Positions 42,603 through 54,932 are shown, numbered from the stretch's first letter. The stretch is 64,000 nt of DNA from Ophiura sarsii (GCA_035610835.1 CM069455.1:20597874-20661873); one strand, 5' to 3'. Program-made: numbers and translations. The notes: a model not told the origin generated them from the letters alone.

Positions 42603-44772
42603 CCCAGCAAACACAGAACGTTTCCGCAACGTTGCATCTAGGTTGCAGTTAGGTTGCGTCATTTAAAACGTTTTAACAACGTTTTTATAACGTTACGGTT
42701 TGGTTGTGATTTGGTTGTTTTAAGTTGGTCCGTTGAAACGTGAGCAAAACGTTCTCTGAACGTTAAAGTTTAGTTCTAGTTTGGTTGCACTTAGGTTGTG
42801 GTTAGGTTGTCATTATAAACGTTCTTACAACGTTATTATGACGTTGCGGTTTGTTTGTTTTAGGTTGGTTTTTGGAAACGTGATTAAAACGTTCTCTGAA
42901 CGTTGCATGTTGATCATCGGAAACGTTTACATAATGTTTTAACAACGTTGTAACACTCAAATAGTTGGTTGTTTTAGTTTAATCCTTTAAACGTGAAAAA
43001 GATGTTCCCTGAACGTTGTAGTTTAAGTTCTAGTTTGGTTGCACTAAGGTTCTGGTTAGTTTGTCATTAAAAACGTTCTTACAGCGTTATTATAACGTTG
43101 CGGGTTGTTTGTTTTAAGTACCAAATCACACCCAAACCGCAACGTTATATATAACGTTGTAGAAACGTTTTAATGACAACCTAACCACAACCTAAGTGCA
43201 ACCAAACTAGAAATTAACTGCAACGTTCAGAGAACGTTTTGCTCACGTTTCAACGGACCAACCTAAAACAACCAAATCACACCCAAACCGCAACGTTATA
43301 ATAACGTTGTAGAAACGTTTTAATGACAACCTAACCACAACCTAAGTGCAACCAAACTAGAACTTAACTGCAACGTTCAGAGAACGTTTTGCTCACGTTT
43401 CAACGGACCAACCTAAAACAACCAAATCACACCCAAACCGCAACGTTATAATAACGTTGTAGAAACGTTTTAATGACAACCTAACCACAACCTAAGTGCA
43501 ACCAAACTAGAACTTAACTGCAACGTTCAGAGAACGTTTTGCTCACGTTTCCATGGACCAACCTAAAACAACCAAATCACACCCAAACCGCAACGTTATA
43601 ATAACGTTGTAGAAACGTTTTAATGACAACCTAACCACAACCTAAGTGCAACCAAACTAGAACTTGACTGCAACGTTCAGAAAACGTTTTGCTCACGTTT
43701 CCATGGACTAATTAAATAATGAATTACATTTTATTTAAAAAGGTTTATTACGAATCAAAATTTTAATACAATACAATTTGGCATTACAAATTTGATGTAC
43801 TAATCTAGGCGTGTACAGGGTGACCCAAAAAATGTTAACACTCTGGGCACATAAAATATCTTAAAAGGACAGGAACACACGGGTCTAATCTTGATGTATC
43901 GGCTTGATCCAATTTGCATTAATTACAACTATGATTACGAACTTGTAAGAATGCTAAAAACATTATTGTGCAGTAATTCAAAAGTAACAATACCATTGCA
44001 ACATTTAATCATAAGTTAGAATGTATCGATTATTGAATATAATTGAATCTTTTCATTCATTTATCCAACAAAGAGCATGAAATGTTTCAATTTCAATTTT
44101 AAAGACTGCTTTACTGACAGCTACCCATTGCACATGGAAAAAGAGTATAGAACTTGAACTCATGACAAAATACCTGTATAATTTATATGGAATATATTTA
44201 TTTATGTCTTTTATTTTAAGCTTGAAAAGAATCGGAAGAATGCGTTGAAAAGAACAAAGAAGAGATTAACTGATGTGTGTGTGTGTGACTTAATCATGTT
44301 GTTTCTTGCTTCGTGTATTTTAAAAGCTTTACTTTATACTGAGAGGATTGGACCAAGACGATTTTGCTTCCTCATGTTTGCTGAAGCATATCTCCCGTTC
44401 TAAATAACCAATTGGAACGCAATAGAATGCAAATGAAAGCTTATTTACTCAGCTTTCATAATACATCAAGATAACACCCGTGTGTTCCTGTCCTGTTAAG
44501 ATATCTTATGTGCCCGGAGTGTTAACATTTTTTGGGTCACCCTGTACAAATGAAATTGATTATAAATCAATTTATTTCTTTTTATTTCTTTCCTTATTTT
44601 GTAAAATTTATTTAGGCCTATTAATTTTATTATCAGACGATTTTCACTTTCGCGCGCTTAATTTTTCGCCGTAAACATGTAACTGTTTTACATCATTTTT
44701 TTTTAATCACTCACATCTGGCTTCATCACGACGTTCATATAACGTTTACACAACCAAATTATGTTACCTGGG
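42603..44772. mobile_element. AACGTT-rich composite element with 150-bp tandem units
   Basis: It begins CCCAGCAAACACAGAACGTT and ends GTTACCTGGGC, imperfect inverted ends. The left part (42605-43105) carries about three diverged units. The right part (43110-43720) carries four highly similar units in reverse orientation, spaced 150-151 bp, each with CCAAATCACACCCAAACCGC, AACGTTATAATAACGTTG and CAACCTAACCACAACCTAAG. A mariner-type MITE is nested at 43814-44546. No transposase. Confidence 0.72.
43814..44546. mobile_element. Mariner-type MITE, TIR CAGGGTGACCC
   Basis: TA then CAGGGTGACCCAAAAAATGT and AACACTCTGGGCACATAA at the left, mirrored at the right (TTATGTGCCCGGAGTGTT, ACATTTTTTGGGTCACCCTG, then TA). 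Arms of about 90 bp, 733 bp in total. Confidence 0.85.
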
Positions 44773-46300
44773 CTGTAATCGCTAATTTGCATATTTTACC
44801 TGGCCTTACATGATTCGAGTAAATTGTGGAAATAGCTCATTAGCATAATTTCAATGGTACAAAAATTAGCACCGGTGCTCGTTTGTAACCTTTAAATTAT
44901 GGTAATGAGCTAATTTGCACCTTTTATTTATTTAAACCTATTTTTTTTTTAAATTTAAGTCGATACATACATTTAACAGCTTTTAACACCATAGAAAGTA
45001 TTTTGATCTGTATACGTAAGTTCTCATATGTATAGCTAAAGGGAAGTCATTGTTCACTAATGCCATATACATTGTACATTGAGCAAGAACATATAGTACA
45101 CATGAAAAGGTCAATACCCGCCCCCTCCCTCTATAATACCACTACCGTTCCCTGGTTGCCATAGTGTAACTAACCGAATTTGATGAAAGTTTTTTACACG
45201 TTTGGGATAACGTTGTGAAAACGTTCAAGACTAATGTTCATACAACATAAAAATGTGTCGACAAATAAACGTTCTTCTAACGTTGGAGGGTCAAAAAAAT
45301 TCGCACGGTCAAAAATTTTCGCACGGTCACAAATTTTCGCACGGCCACAAAATGTGAGTAACCGGCCCTGAGAGGCCCAAAACCAAGCGGCCCATGTGGC
45401 GATCGCCACAACGCCACAGTGGCCAGTTCGCCCCTGCATTCAGATCATCACTAATTTTCAGAAGAAAATAAGGCCAAGTCAAATAATTAACGTGTTTCTC
45501 GTCCCCGCCCTCACCTTTTTTTTGAGATTGTCAAATGTTGTTGTTATTTTTCTTATTTCCTTTTTAACTTTATTTCATCAATTGTTGTGATATGATGATA
45601 TGAAGTGCTTGGCCATCATTTATAAACAGTCCACACAAGATTTCCAGGCATGGGGTAGAGCAATGAGAAAAAAAACCAAAAGAAATGAGGGCCTCCCCGT
45701 CTTTATGATTGACGACATTTAAAGCTCCAACAATGGGAACATAGCACAGAAATTTTAGCCATAAATAATAATAAAAAAGGTTTGCAAAACAAAATCAAAG
45801 GTAAGCTTAAAATAGTGAAAATTACGCTTTTTGTCCTGGTGGCCAAATGTGGCTCCCAAATAGGTGGCCAAATGTGTCCACCGTCAAGGACTGATCTTGC
45901 GCTCATCGGCGAATCCTTGCAGATTAGCATCCTGAATTCCCAGGTATAATCCACACCGTGTATACAGCGCACGGTTCAATGCAGCTGAGTTTACGTGCGC
46001 AACCTCTTCATGAACTCTCTGTGCGTTGCGGTGAACGAGACTGTTTCGGGTCACGCGAATGACATGCCTTATGAATATTATTTTTTAACAATCAGTGAAT
46101 GAAATGGCGTAACGCCAGTCACATGACGAAATCATAGCAACAACAGCAGTTTGTTAACGTTCAATTATACCTTATAAGGAACATTCGTATGAATATTTAG
46201 TGTTGCCATACACATTGGGCTAATTGCACGCCAAATCAGCCACCATGGGTAACACAGAACGTTAAGGCAGTGAGTGAGTGAGTCACGGTTGCGACTATAG
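44773..46300. other. Intergenic, no gene recognised
   Basis: Contains a four-copy short repeat (ATTTTCGCACGGTCACAA type, 45293-45350) and scattered AACGTT words at 45205-45285 that resemble the preceding element. No supported ORF. Confidence 0.35.
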
Positions 46301-46383
46301 GCTGATCGTGTGCGACTATAGGCTGATCGTGTAGGCCTACGACTAGGCCTATACATGCTATAGGCTGATCGTGTACGACTATT
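46300..46383. repeat. ~20-bp tandem repeat GGCTGATCGTGTRCGACTAT
   Basis: Three clear units and variants. One more unit follows the 3.2-kb element at 49550, so the element is inserted in this array. Confidence 0.7.
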
Positions 46384-49300
46384 ATATGGGCCATTCCACA
46401 AAAATGGGACCACTTCAGCTTTGGAAAATTATGAAAATTAATAGTTTCAAATCTGCTTACTTTGATTGTTTTTGATGACCCAATATGCTAAAGTTACTAG
46501 AACAATAATGTTTGCGAACACCACCTCACATTTTTACGCACGAAACCATGTAATTCAGGTGTTTTATATGGGTTTTTTCACTCGGTGAACGGCGTTATCT
46601 AGTGTCATATTGCATTGTCAGTCATTGCATCCCTAACTAAGTCCGAATACTGATATTCAAATTATTGTTTTTTTTGTCGTTGAGAGGTCTCCCCATAACA
46701 ATAGTTGACAAGCTATGCGACAAAAGAATGAATTTCATTTTTTAGCCTCAACAAATCTCTTGCTATGAATCAACGCTTTTGACAACTATGTGCTTTCAAT
46801 TTTGTACCTTTTTCCAAAACTTGTTTTGTCAATTTTACTCTAGTAGAAGAATTCCCTTCTGTAATGTATCAATTGTCAAATTTTCTTTAAGCCCAACATT
46901 GAAATTGTATGTCATTACACAGTTAAAAAGGGTGGTAATTTTTCGAGCGGTAAAGTGAATGGGGTGAAATATTGTGCATTTTTTACCCCAAAATGAGTGA
47001 ATAAACAATTTTTGATTCACAACACACACCGGTAAACTTTTACCGTGGCAGATGAGTGACGGTTTCCCCGGCAACGGGGTAAAAGCAACCATGATGACAC
47101 CGCGCGCGGCATTTATTGCCAAAATGATGTGCGAAACTTGACTATACGAACGACACATGCTGCAATGATGGCGTCATCGAAGACGGTCACGGTGTTCCTG
47201 ATGGAAAACGACATGAGCTTTTTATTGCCATTATTTCAAGGTATGTGTTTCTATTGATATCCTAAATATGTCATTATCAAATTTAAAGGTGTACGCTGAC
47301 TCAAAAACATATACAGGCTGGTAAAGCACGGTACATGACGATAAAATAATGACCTGCATGCATGCATTGCATGTGTTTATAAAAGTTTAAGCTTACTTCA
47401 ATCAAACATATGAACAATGTACTTGGTTGGTATCCTCCGTATAGTACTCAGACCGTTTGGAAGTTTTCACATGATGCATGCAATGATTTGATAATGACAT
47501 ATTAGGATATCAATAGAAACACATACCTTGAAATAATGGCAATAAAAAGCTCATGTGTAACGTTGAAAGAAACATGTTCAGAATAAAGGCTTTTGCAAAA
47601 ATTGAATAAATGTATTCAGTGATGTTCATTTCATTGTGATGTGTAATTTATTTCCTGCAGGTTTCATCATGTTTACACAAAATTGTGTAAATATCTACAA
47701 CAAATGTACACAAACAGTTGTAAAAATATTACACAACTCTATGGGGTAAGAATATTTAACCCCATTTATGTGTAAAATAATACACAATTGAGGGGTAAAA
47801 CTACTACCGCTGTTGAATTTGGTAAAGTTTACCCCATTCAGCGGTTCTGGGGAAACATGCGAGCAATTGTGTAAAAGTTACCCCAATTTCGGTAAAATGT
47901 TACCCCGAACTGGTGTAAATTTGTTACTCCCCTTTGCTGTGTAAAGCTTACTCCAGTGACGACCATGTTTCCCCGGAACCGCTGAGATGTGTAATATTTT
48001 ACACCATACTGGGTAATTATTTTTTACAGTGTATATAAAGATAACTTTATATGCTATTTTTAATGGTATTATTCTTGGATAACGCCGTTCACGTGTATGC
48101 CAGTTATGGGATTGAAACAAAGATAAAACAATTGAAACTGACATAAATCATGTAGCTGTTGGAGAAACTTTATTTGTTATATCAATTTTAATACGAAAAA
48201 ATGATTTAAACCATACATTTGGGCTGAATTTCCCAATATTGACCGTCAAACAGTGGTCAAATATTTAATTTTCACTTTAAATGTTTTATATAGCTTGCAT
48301 TTTCGTTTAAAAGGGGTATGTACCATTACATTAACTATTGTATTCAATTACATGCACACTGCATCGCATATTGTGAAGTTGTTCTCTTTTTTTGATTGAT
48401 ATGGACATTTTAGGGTTAATTCCGTTATCCCTGTGAACAGCGTTATCCATGGTTATCCTGACATACACACGCGAAATAAGCCTGACGAAAACACATGCTC
48501 AATACTTGCTAAATAGAACGATTTCGCTATGTGTAGCGCGGTAGTAAACACTCATATATGTGGACTATGAGCCATATATTTACACTTACAGCATATTCTA
48601 GAAGAAACCGTTTGGTTCACAAAGTGAAATGTGTTATATAGAACACAAAAGAAGAAGCAAACTCACTGTTTTCAATGTTTCGCTGCTGTATCTAGACTTC
48701 TCAAAGATTTTCCAAAGAAGAAAGATTGTGCACTTGCAATATTTTCTTCAAATGAGGGTGATAACACTTTACAGGATAACGCCGTTCACGATAACGCCGA
48801 TCACGTTTGTATTCGTTTTCGTCCCTTTCTGACCTTCTGCAAGCCGTGTAGTTGAATTTCTATTTTTTTCGATACATTTAGTATAAGAACCAATAGGCCT
48901 ATAACATAATACCTTTCAAAGTTAACAGGATACCTACTTCCCAGAGAAACATCGATAACGGAAATTACAAGCTTAAAACAGTCGTTTTAAATAATGAACT
49001 TCAACATTTTTTATAAGCCAAATGATGTGCCAGAGACTTTCGAGGTGCTATAATTTCAATAGCGTGGTCGGTTTGCTACGCGATTGCTCATAAACTATTG
49101 CATATTTAGAACATTCAGTTTATAATGATATATCAGGTGTACGGATATCGGAAACTACACACATTTCGCAAAGTTCATTTTAATTTAAAAGTGCACATTA
49201 AATTTACTGTATGCAGAAATTAATACCTTTATATATTTTGTTGGTACCTTTGCTTGATTTATTCGTGACAAGACCTTAGAAAAACTTGAATTGAGAGTCA

Positions 49301-49549
49301 AATCCAACAGTTTAAAATTGCGACATCTGGTCGAGGAAACCGTGTTTTTGTGGTTTTGGGGGCCTTTCAGTGTAAATTTGAACCTGATAATGTCATTTAA
49401 AGCATGGCAAACCATGGTGTTCCGAGTAGAACTCATCAAGTTCTAGCATAATATTTAAAAAAAAGTGTGATATATACTTATAGTAAGATTTCCCGGATCA
49501 AAGAATGATAAAAAGCCAAGTGGTCCCATTTTTGTGGAATTGCCCATAT
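46384..49549. mobile_element. 3.2-kb inverted-repeat element, TIR ATATGGGCCATTCCACAAAA
   Basis: Left ATATGGGCCATTCCACAAAA then ATGGGACCACTT; right AAGTGGTCCCAT then TTTTGTGGAATTGCCCATAT. Internal GATAACGCCGTTCAC-type motifs occur at about 46586 (inverted), 48078 and 48777, with a variant near 48437. It contains the nested element 46916-48035. No recognisable transposase, so probably a non-autonomous derivative. Confidence 0.72.
46916..48035. mobile_element. Nested element, TIR TACACWGTWAAAAA
   Basis: Left TACACAGTTAAAAAGGGTGG; right, inverted, CCATACTGGGTAATTATTTT then TTACAGTGTA. The subterminal part is full of GGGGTAAA / TTTACCCC words (GGTAAACTTTTACCG, AAAGTTACCCC). It carries the exon-like segment at 47165-47240. 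Confidence 0.6.
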
Positions 49550-49559
49550 GCTGATCGTG

Positions 49560-49870
49560 TACGACCAGCAAAAATAGGTGTTTGGCGCTCATATCTTCCC
49601 GCCGTATCATTCATACCTAAATGCAAAATGAGTTTGGTGCTATCTTCAGAATAGCGACCGAAAAGTGTTTGGTGCTATCTTCAGTAGATAGCTACCGCAG
49701 TAGGCCTATATCCCGAGTCATTTCAGTCATATCTAAAAAAAGTATGTGTGGTGCTATTTTTAGTCCCTCCGCATCACCGGGCCGCATCAGTCTAAATTTA
49801 AAATGTGTTTGGTGCTATATTTCCGCCGTGCAGTCATACCTAGGGCCTATATGCAAAATGAGTTTATAAT
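49560..49870. repeat. Further hairpin-array units, reverse orientation
   Basis: TTTGGTGCTATCTTCAGTAG, ATAGCTACCGC and CATACCTAAATGCAAAATGA match the 38.6-kb array. Four to five degenerate units. Confidence 0.75.
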
Positions 49871-49889
49871 ACATTCCGGACATATCATT

Positions 49890-50115
49890 CATTAATGTAT
49901 ATTTTTCGGACTAGCAGACCGTATTTATTTTTCGGACTATCACTATCAGACCGTATAAGATTTTCGGACTAGCGATCCTTATTTTATTTTCGGATTAGCC
50001 TAGCGGGCACACTTTGTTCCGGACTAGCGGACACAATTTGTTCCGGACTCAGCGGACCTTTTTCGGGACCTTTTCCCCCCAACGGACCGTCAGACTAGCG
50101 GACCGTCATACTAGT
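49890..50115. repeat. Degenerate TTCGGACTAGCGGACC repeats
   Basis: At least seven variants of TTCGGACTAGCGGACC are spaced 22-45 bp. Confidence 0.75.
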
Positions 50116-50290
50116 CGACTGTGTATACCTTGTATAATTTCACCGTCACACAAACGAACAACACCCTCTGATACTTCCCATCCGAGAACCGACCAAATAG
50201 TCGACTGTGTATATCTTGTCAGTATAATTTCACTGTCACACAAACGAACACCACCCTCTGATATACTTCCCATCCGAGAACCGACCAAAC
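50113..50290. repeat. Two-copy tandem repeat, ~90 bp
   Basis: AGTCGACTGTGTATA, CACACAAACGAACA, ACCCTCTGATA and CCCATCCGAGAACCGACCAA are repeated in order. Confidence 0.88.
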
Positions 50291-50625
50291 ACAAGGTCTA
50301 CTGGCATTGGATTTACCAAAGAACTGTGCTTTAAGCACACTATGGATTACTATAGGGACCTTGGATCTCTCATTGAGTCATAATTTATATCTTCTCAAGT
50401 AGGATGTGCACAGGAAAACCCAAACAATAGGCGTTGAAAAAGGTGAGACTATAATCAAGCATGCATTATATGAACGTAAAACACTCAATACAGTAACGTG
50501 CTTCGCTCAGGCCGTTTTGTGATCATTTACTGAAAACAAAAGTGTGCAGTACTCAAAGTCATGGCTCGGATGTTTTTATGGGTAGGGGCCTAAGTTATGA
50601 ATTTGGTTTCTAGATAACATCTTAC

Positions 50626-50709
50626 CTATAAAAGACGGTCTCTGCGAGCAATCCAAGGCCCTATTCTTCTAAGAGCTCTCCTACGCCTGCTGCCGTGTCC
50701 GCCATTCTG
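50626..50709 (-). pseudogene. Possible Harbinger transposase N-terminal relic
   Basis: On the minus strand, after TTTTCTGCAG, one frame reads GSRRRRALRRIGPWIARRDR before a TAG. The Arg run followed by RxxPWxxRR resembles the start of many Harbinger transposases (RRRRRxWVRPWLxRR). The other frame starts AATGGCGGACACGG. No further transposase follows. Weak evidence. Confidence 0.2.
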
Positions 50710-50739
50710 CAGAAAATATTGAAAGTCCCGCGAAGTTTC

Positions 50740-50771
50740 CCCAACATTTTTTTTGGGGGGGGGGGGGGGCA
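50740..50771. repeat. Poly-T/poly-G tract
   Basis: TTTTTTTT followed by about 14 G. Likely a slippage tract. Confidence 0.8.
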
Positions 50772-51139
50772 ACAAAAAATCATCGAACAAATTTAGGCCT
50801 ACAGTAGGACCTTCCAGTGACCAATATTAAACTTTGTTAACCCCGCCCAACCGTTATTGGGCAATGATTTTGTTTGACCAACAGTCGATATTTTCAACCA
50901 ATTAATACATTATTAAAGTGACTATAATAGGCCTACTACGTTTTCGTATGCTTATTTAGTACATTGCTAAGTGTATGTGTAAAGTATTATTGTTGATGAC
51001 TTCATTTGTATTCTTTATATTGACGGTGCATGTTGTTGGGCAGGAAGATCATGCCCCCAAATCAGATGCTATAGATGCGACGGATGAGGTCACAAGCCCG
51101 TCACAAGGAGTAAGAATACTCAGGCGGCGACAGCCTAGA

Positions 51140-51554
51140 CGGTGGACAGATTGAGGAGCAGGCTCTGTGACGCATTGAAGACCAAATATTTGGAGGAAAC
51201 AAGGCAAAGAGACGAGGCGAGGAGCGTGCGCGAAGGAGCGTAAGAAACGAGAAGAAAGGAGGTTGGCGATGCTGAGGGAAGACAAAGAGCAGAAGCGGAT
51301 AGGTGGGGGAAAGAGGCTAGAGGAAGCGCTACAGAAGGCTACAGCAGAGGTGGTGTGAAAGAAAGCTGAGGAGAGGAGAAAAAGGAGAAAGAGGAGGCGG
51401 CAAGAAAGGAGAAGGAAACAGAAAGGAAGGAGGTGACGCAGTTAGAGACCGAAAATGCGGTAGCAGAAAAGGACATGGAGGAAGAGGAGGCGACAAAGAA
51501 GAAGGAGTGGACAATAAAGAAGGAAGAGGAGTTGGAAAGAGACGGCTTCAATTG
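51140..51554 (+). pseudogene. Decayed Glu/Lys-rich coiled-coil coding remnant
   Basis: Purine-rich DNA. One frame reads ARKEKETERKEVTQLETENA then EEEEATKKKEWTIKKEEELE and stops (TGA at 51552-51554). Upstream, LREDKEQKRIGGGKRLEEAL appears in another frame with stops between. Heptad-like spacing suggests coiled coil, but frame breaks and no splice evidence make it a remnant. It could also be a low-complexity repeat. Confidence 0.3.
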
Positions 51555-52375
51555 AAACTATACATTCAAGTGTTCTTTTACAATCTTACATGCTACTTTT
51601 ACATTTTATCACTTCCCTCTTGTATCCCTTTGGGATCCTGTTGCGGTTTTGTGTGTGTGATCTGCTGGGACTCCTCTCTTTGGAGGACGGGTACCGGCAT
51701 CCTAAGATTTTCAAATCGAAGTTTGTGTGCGAAATATCTCGAAAAATACAGCTTGAATTAGTAAGATTTGTGGACACGATATTGGTACAGTATTTATCTC
51801 CGCTGAGTTCGAGTGACTGGTTATTTGGAGAATTATGAGGGATAATGTTCCCGCGATAGGGATATTTATTTTCTATTCCGACATCGTCACATCAAAGAAA
51901 ATGGCGGCGATTCTAGTTATTGTACCCCCGTATATCACCATAATGTTTTATATACTCCATCCGCTCCGTCGCTGATCGCAAGCGTGGATCACCGTTTTTC
52001 CAATCAAGGGGCGTAATTTTGTTTTGTTGTAGTTTACTACTCATGTGTGTGGGCGGAAAGAGTTCAAGCGTAATAGAGCATGAAACTAAAACTATATGAA
52101 TCCCCCAATCCCAAACGCCACTACGCGCAATTGAGTTTGTTGAATTTTGTTCACCGCTAGGCTATGTACCACCCCTAGAGATTGCCTCAGAAAAAAATTG
52201 TGTTTGCGATTTCGTCTTTATTAATCCATCAATGGATTCCGGATTTTGTGAGCATGTACAAATCGCAAATAACTTGGACGAGTTCAAAGTTGGGGTTAAT
52301 CTGCCTTATAGGAGTAAAAATATTTTTTTGCCTTGAGAAGCATATTTTTCTTAGTAAAATACAACGATGCATGCT
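51555..52375. other. Intergenic, no gene recognised
   Basis: Includes AAAATGGCGGCGATTC at 51899. Open frames on both strands at 51586-51838 lack recognisable features. Confidence 0.35.
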
Positions 52376-52594
52376 CGGGGGTGGTACTCACGTATGTAAG
52401 GCATACGGGGACGTGCCGCTCCAGTGGGTCGTTTTTTCATGAGACATCCTTAGCCATGGGTAGGCTTTTCAACTGAAAAATCCTTAGACATGGGTCTATC
52501 CAAAATCACCCTTAGAAATGGGTATAGGGGATTTGATTCTCCAGCGGCACACCCCCGACCAAACCAAATCTGAGTACCCCCCCCCTTCCCGGGG
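52376..52594. mobile_element. Short foldback with TACTCA and GTGCCGCT arms
   Basis: CGGGGGTGGTACTCA and GACGTGCCGCTCCAG at the left are mirrored by TCCAGCGGCACAC and TGAGTACCCCCCCCC at the right. Three CTTAGACATGGGT-like units lie between. About 220 bp. Confidence 0.6.
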
Positions 52595-53900
52595 ATACAT
52601 GAGCGTTGCTATTTTTGTTTGATGTTTACATAACAAACATAGTCCCCCGACTTGTCGCGGTTTTAGTTATACCATTATAATACTTGCTATACGTCACCAT
52701 ACTTGATGTATGAGGGCGAATCTTTGCTGTATAGATAATCAATTGTTTGATGTTTACGTAACAATTGGATGCCTTTTTCACTGAATCACGCTGGGCCCAT
52801 TACGTGGAAAGAGCGTGGACATTTACATAACAATAGTGATCACGTATCATACATGACTTCGACATAGATGGCGATAGTGATGAGCTAATCGATGCGTGCA
52901 GAGACGGTCGTTATACACAAGGATAATGTAAGTATAGATAAGTAATTGCCCATCTCTTTTAAATCTTTCACGGTCAACGTCCACCGTCATTGGTCAAAAC
53001 CAACGCTATTGTTAGGTCTGTAGCTAATTTGCATAAACTAGACAATCAAGCCGTTCATTCAAACAACTTCCCATAACATATAAGGCCTAGTCAAAACAAA
53101 CACTGTGTTACCCTTTCAAAAAGACTGAACATTTGTTTGCAAAATCTTGGGTCGGGATTTTTTTTTATAGGCCTAGCACAAGTACAAAATTAGCCAAAAT
53201 ATCGGGACTATTTTCAATAATTTTGTTCAACATAAAACCGCTAATATTTCCCCTTAAAACATAACTCTGCCCTACACCCTTTTATTTTATTCACTGAGTT
53301 GTTATTCTAAATTAATGAATAGGCCTATGTGCTTCAAACATTTACATCAGATTTACATTTAGTACATTTTTACATGTTTGTATCCGATCCAGGGGTAATA
53401 GTTTTTGCTGACAGTTACTTGGACAAAAGTATTTACCCTTGACTTGAGTAAAAAACAACAACAAACACAGGTGTACGCCCCACGCACCCCTTAGTCATTC
53501 TTTGACAGCTTGCATATTGACCTCTATTCAAGTTTAAAATGGATGAGTTTGAAAACAAATCGACCAACTCAATCGGAAATGTTTAAGATTTGGAAGGGTA
53601 ACGTAACGATGTTTTTGGCCTTTGGATACAATCTTGACAATAGGCACCAATTATCTGCGCTCATAAAAACTCCGTAACACCCTGACACAAACAAACATTT
53701 TCTAGAGATCAATTGGATCAATAAACTTCCACTTCAACATCAAGTAGCCTAAACAATTTTCTCGCCATCAAGTAGCCGTCAATTTCCAATGCAGACAGGG
53801 CTGGACTCGGATGAGCATGATGAGATGGATTCGCCCGTTGGTATCTATTTCCAAGTTTTAAAAATCATGAATTTACAATTGATGGAATCATGGAATGGAA
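52595..53900. other. Intergenic, no gene recognised
   Basis: AT-rich; no repeat or ORF supported. Confidence 0.35.
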
Positions 53901-53907
53901 TGGAATA

Positions 53908-53986
53908 AACTATACTATACTATACTATACTATACTATACTATACTATACTATACTATACTATACTATACTATACTATACTATACT
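53908..53986. repeat. (ACTAT)n microsatellite
   Basis: About 15 perfect pentanucleotide units. Confidence 0.95.
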
Positions 53987-54183
53987 AAATTAATAGACTA
54001 TAATAGAATATAATAACCCCCTCTCAAAAAGGCTACACAATTCATACAAGACACCTCTATCAACAATAGTATTTTTACACGTACCTCGGATGTATACAAG
54101 ACATCACACCCCGCACGTACAGGTAGGTTTGTGTTACTGCGCTTTCAGTTTTATGTTTGGTACAAGTAAAGTCCCGGGCGGAC

Positions 54184-54212
54184 AAGGGGGGGGGGGGGGG
54201 GGGGGGGGGGGG
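54184..54212. repeat. Poly-G tract
   Basis: About 26 consecutive G, then GCGGTGG. Possible sequencing-length uncertainty. Confidence 0.9.
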
Positions 54213-54306
54213 CGGTGGCACTCAACTTTGTTAGTGGTAGGGTGTGTCGTCCAGGGTCTCAAAAGAAGGAGGGGTGCTTAGGAACTGGGCTGAGAGAATA
54301 TTTTTT

Positions 54307-54653
54307 ATAAAGGTGTATGTTCCGATCACGTTTTTGGGGCTTTCACATCAAATATCAGAAGAATCCCCATATTTTTCTCATTATGTCTGTAAAATCTTAG
54401 GAGCCAGAAATGTTCCATTTAGAAATCATAGGGTAAAATGTGGTGAATTACTGTCAAAGGTGGTTAACCACCAAACAGTTTGTGTACTACTCAATGGGCA
54501 AATATTTTGTGACCATGTGCTTCTCAAAAAATAGAACCGTTGGAGTTATGCAACTCAAACTTTGAAATGCGACCATTTTAAAGATGACCTTTCATGTAAA
54601 ATAGAAAACATCAAGTTGAAAATCGGGCCAGCAATCGGAACATCTACCTTTAA
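54307..54653. mobile_element. TTAA-type MITE, TIR AGGTGTATGTTCCGATC, copy 2
   Basis: The right end ATCGGAACATCTACCTTTAA is identical to that of copy 1 at 39901. The left end AGGTGTATGTTCCGATCACG is slightly changed and its TTAA is eroded. Confidence 0.72.
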
Positions 54654-54932
54654 GACTGATTTTCTCGAAAAATAGATCTTTTAAAACACTTTTCACACGC
54701 GGCTATTACTTTTAGTTTTACCATTATACAAAACAGATTTTCAGAAACCTTTCCCACCTTATCTCATGAACTATTGAACCCAAACTAGACAAGTTTGCAC
54801 TTATTTTAATATTGTAATGACATTCAATAATTTTAACATTTTTCAAAACATTTTGGGAAATTTCGGAACTATCGTCTGCAAACGCCTGCCGCGAGGAAAG
54901 TGTTAAATAACTGGGTTGTTTTTAATATTTGA

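Noticed and set aside
51329..51551. Minus-strand Ser/Pro/Phe-rich ORFs
   Set aside because: Low-complexity complement of purine-rich DNA.
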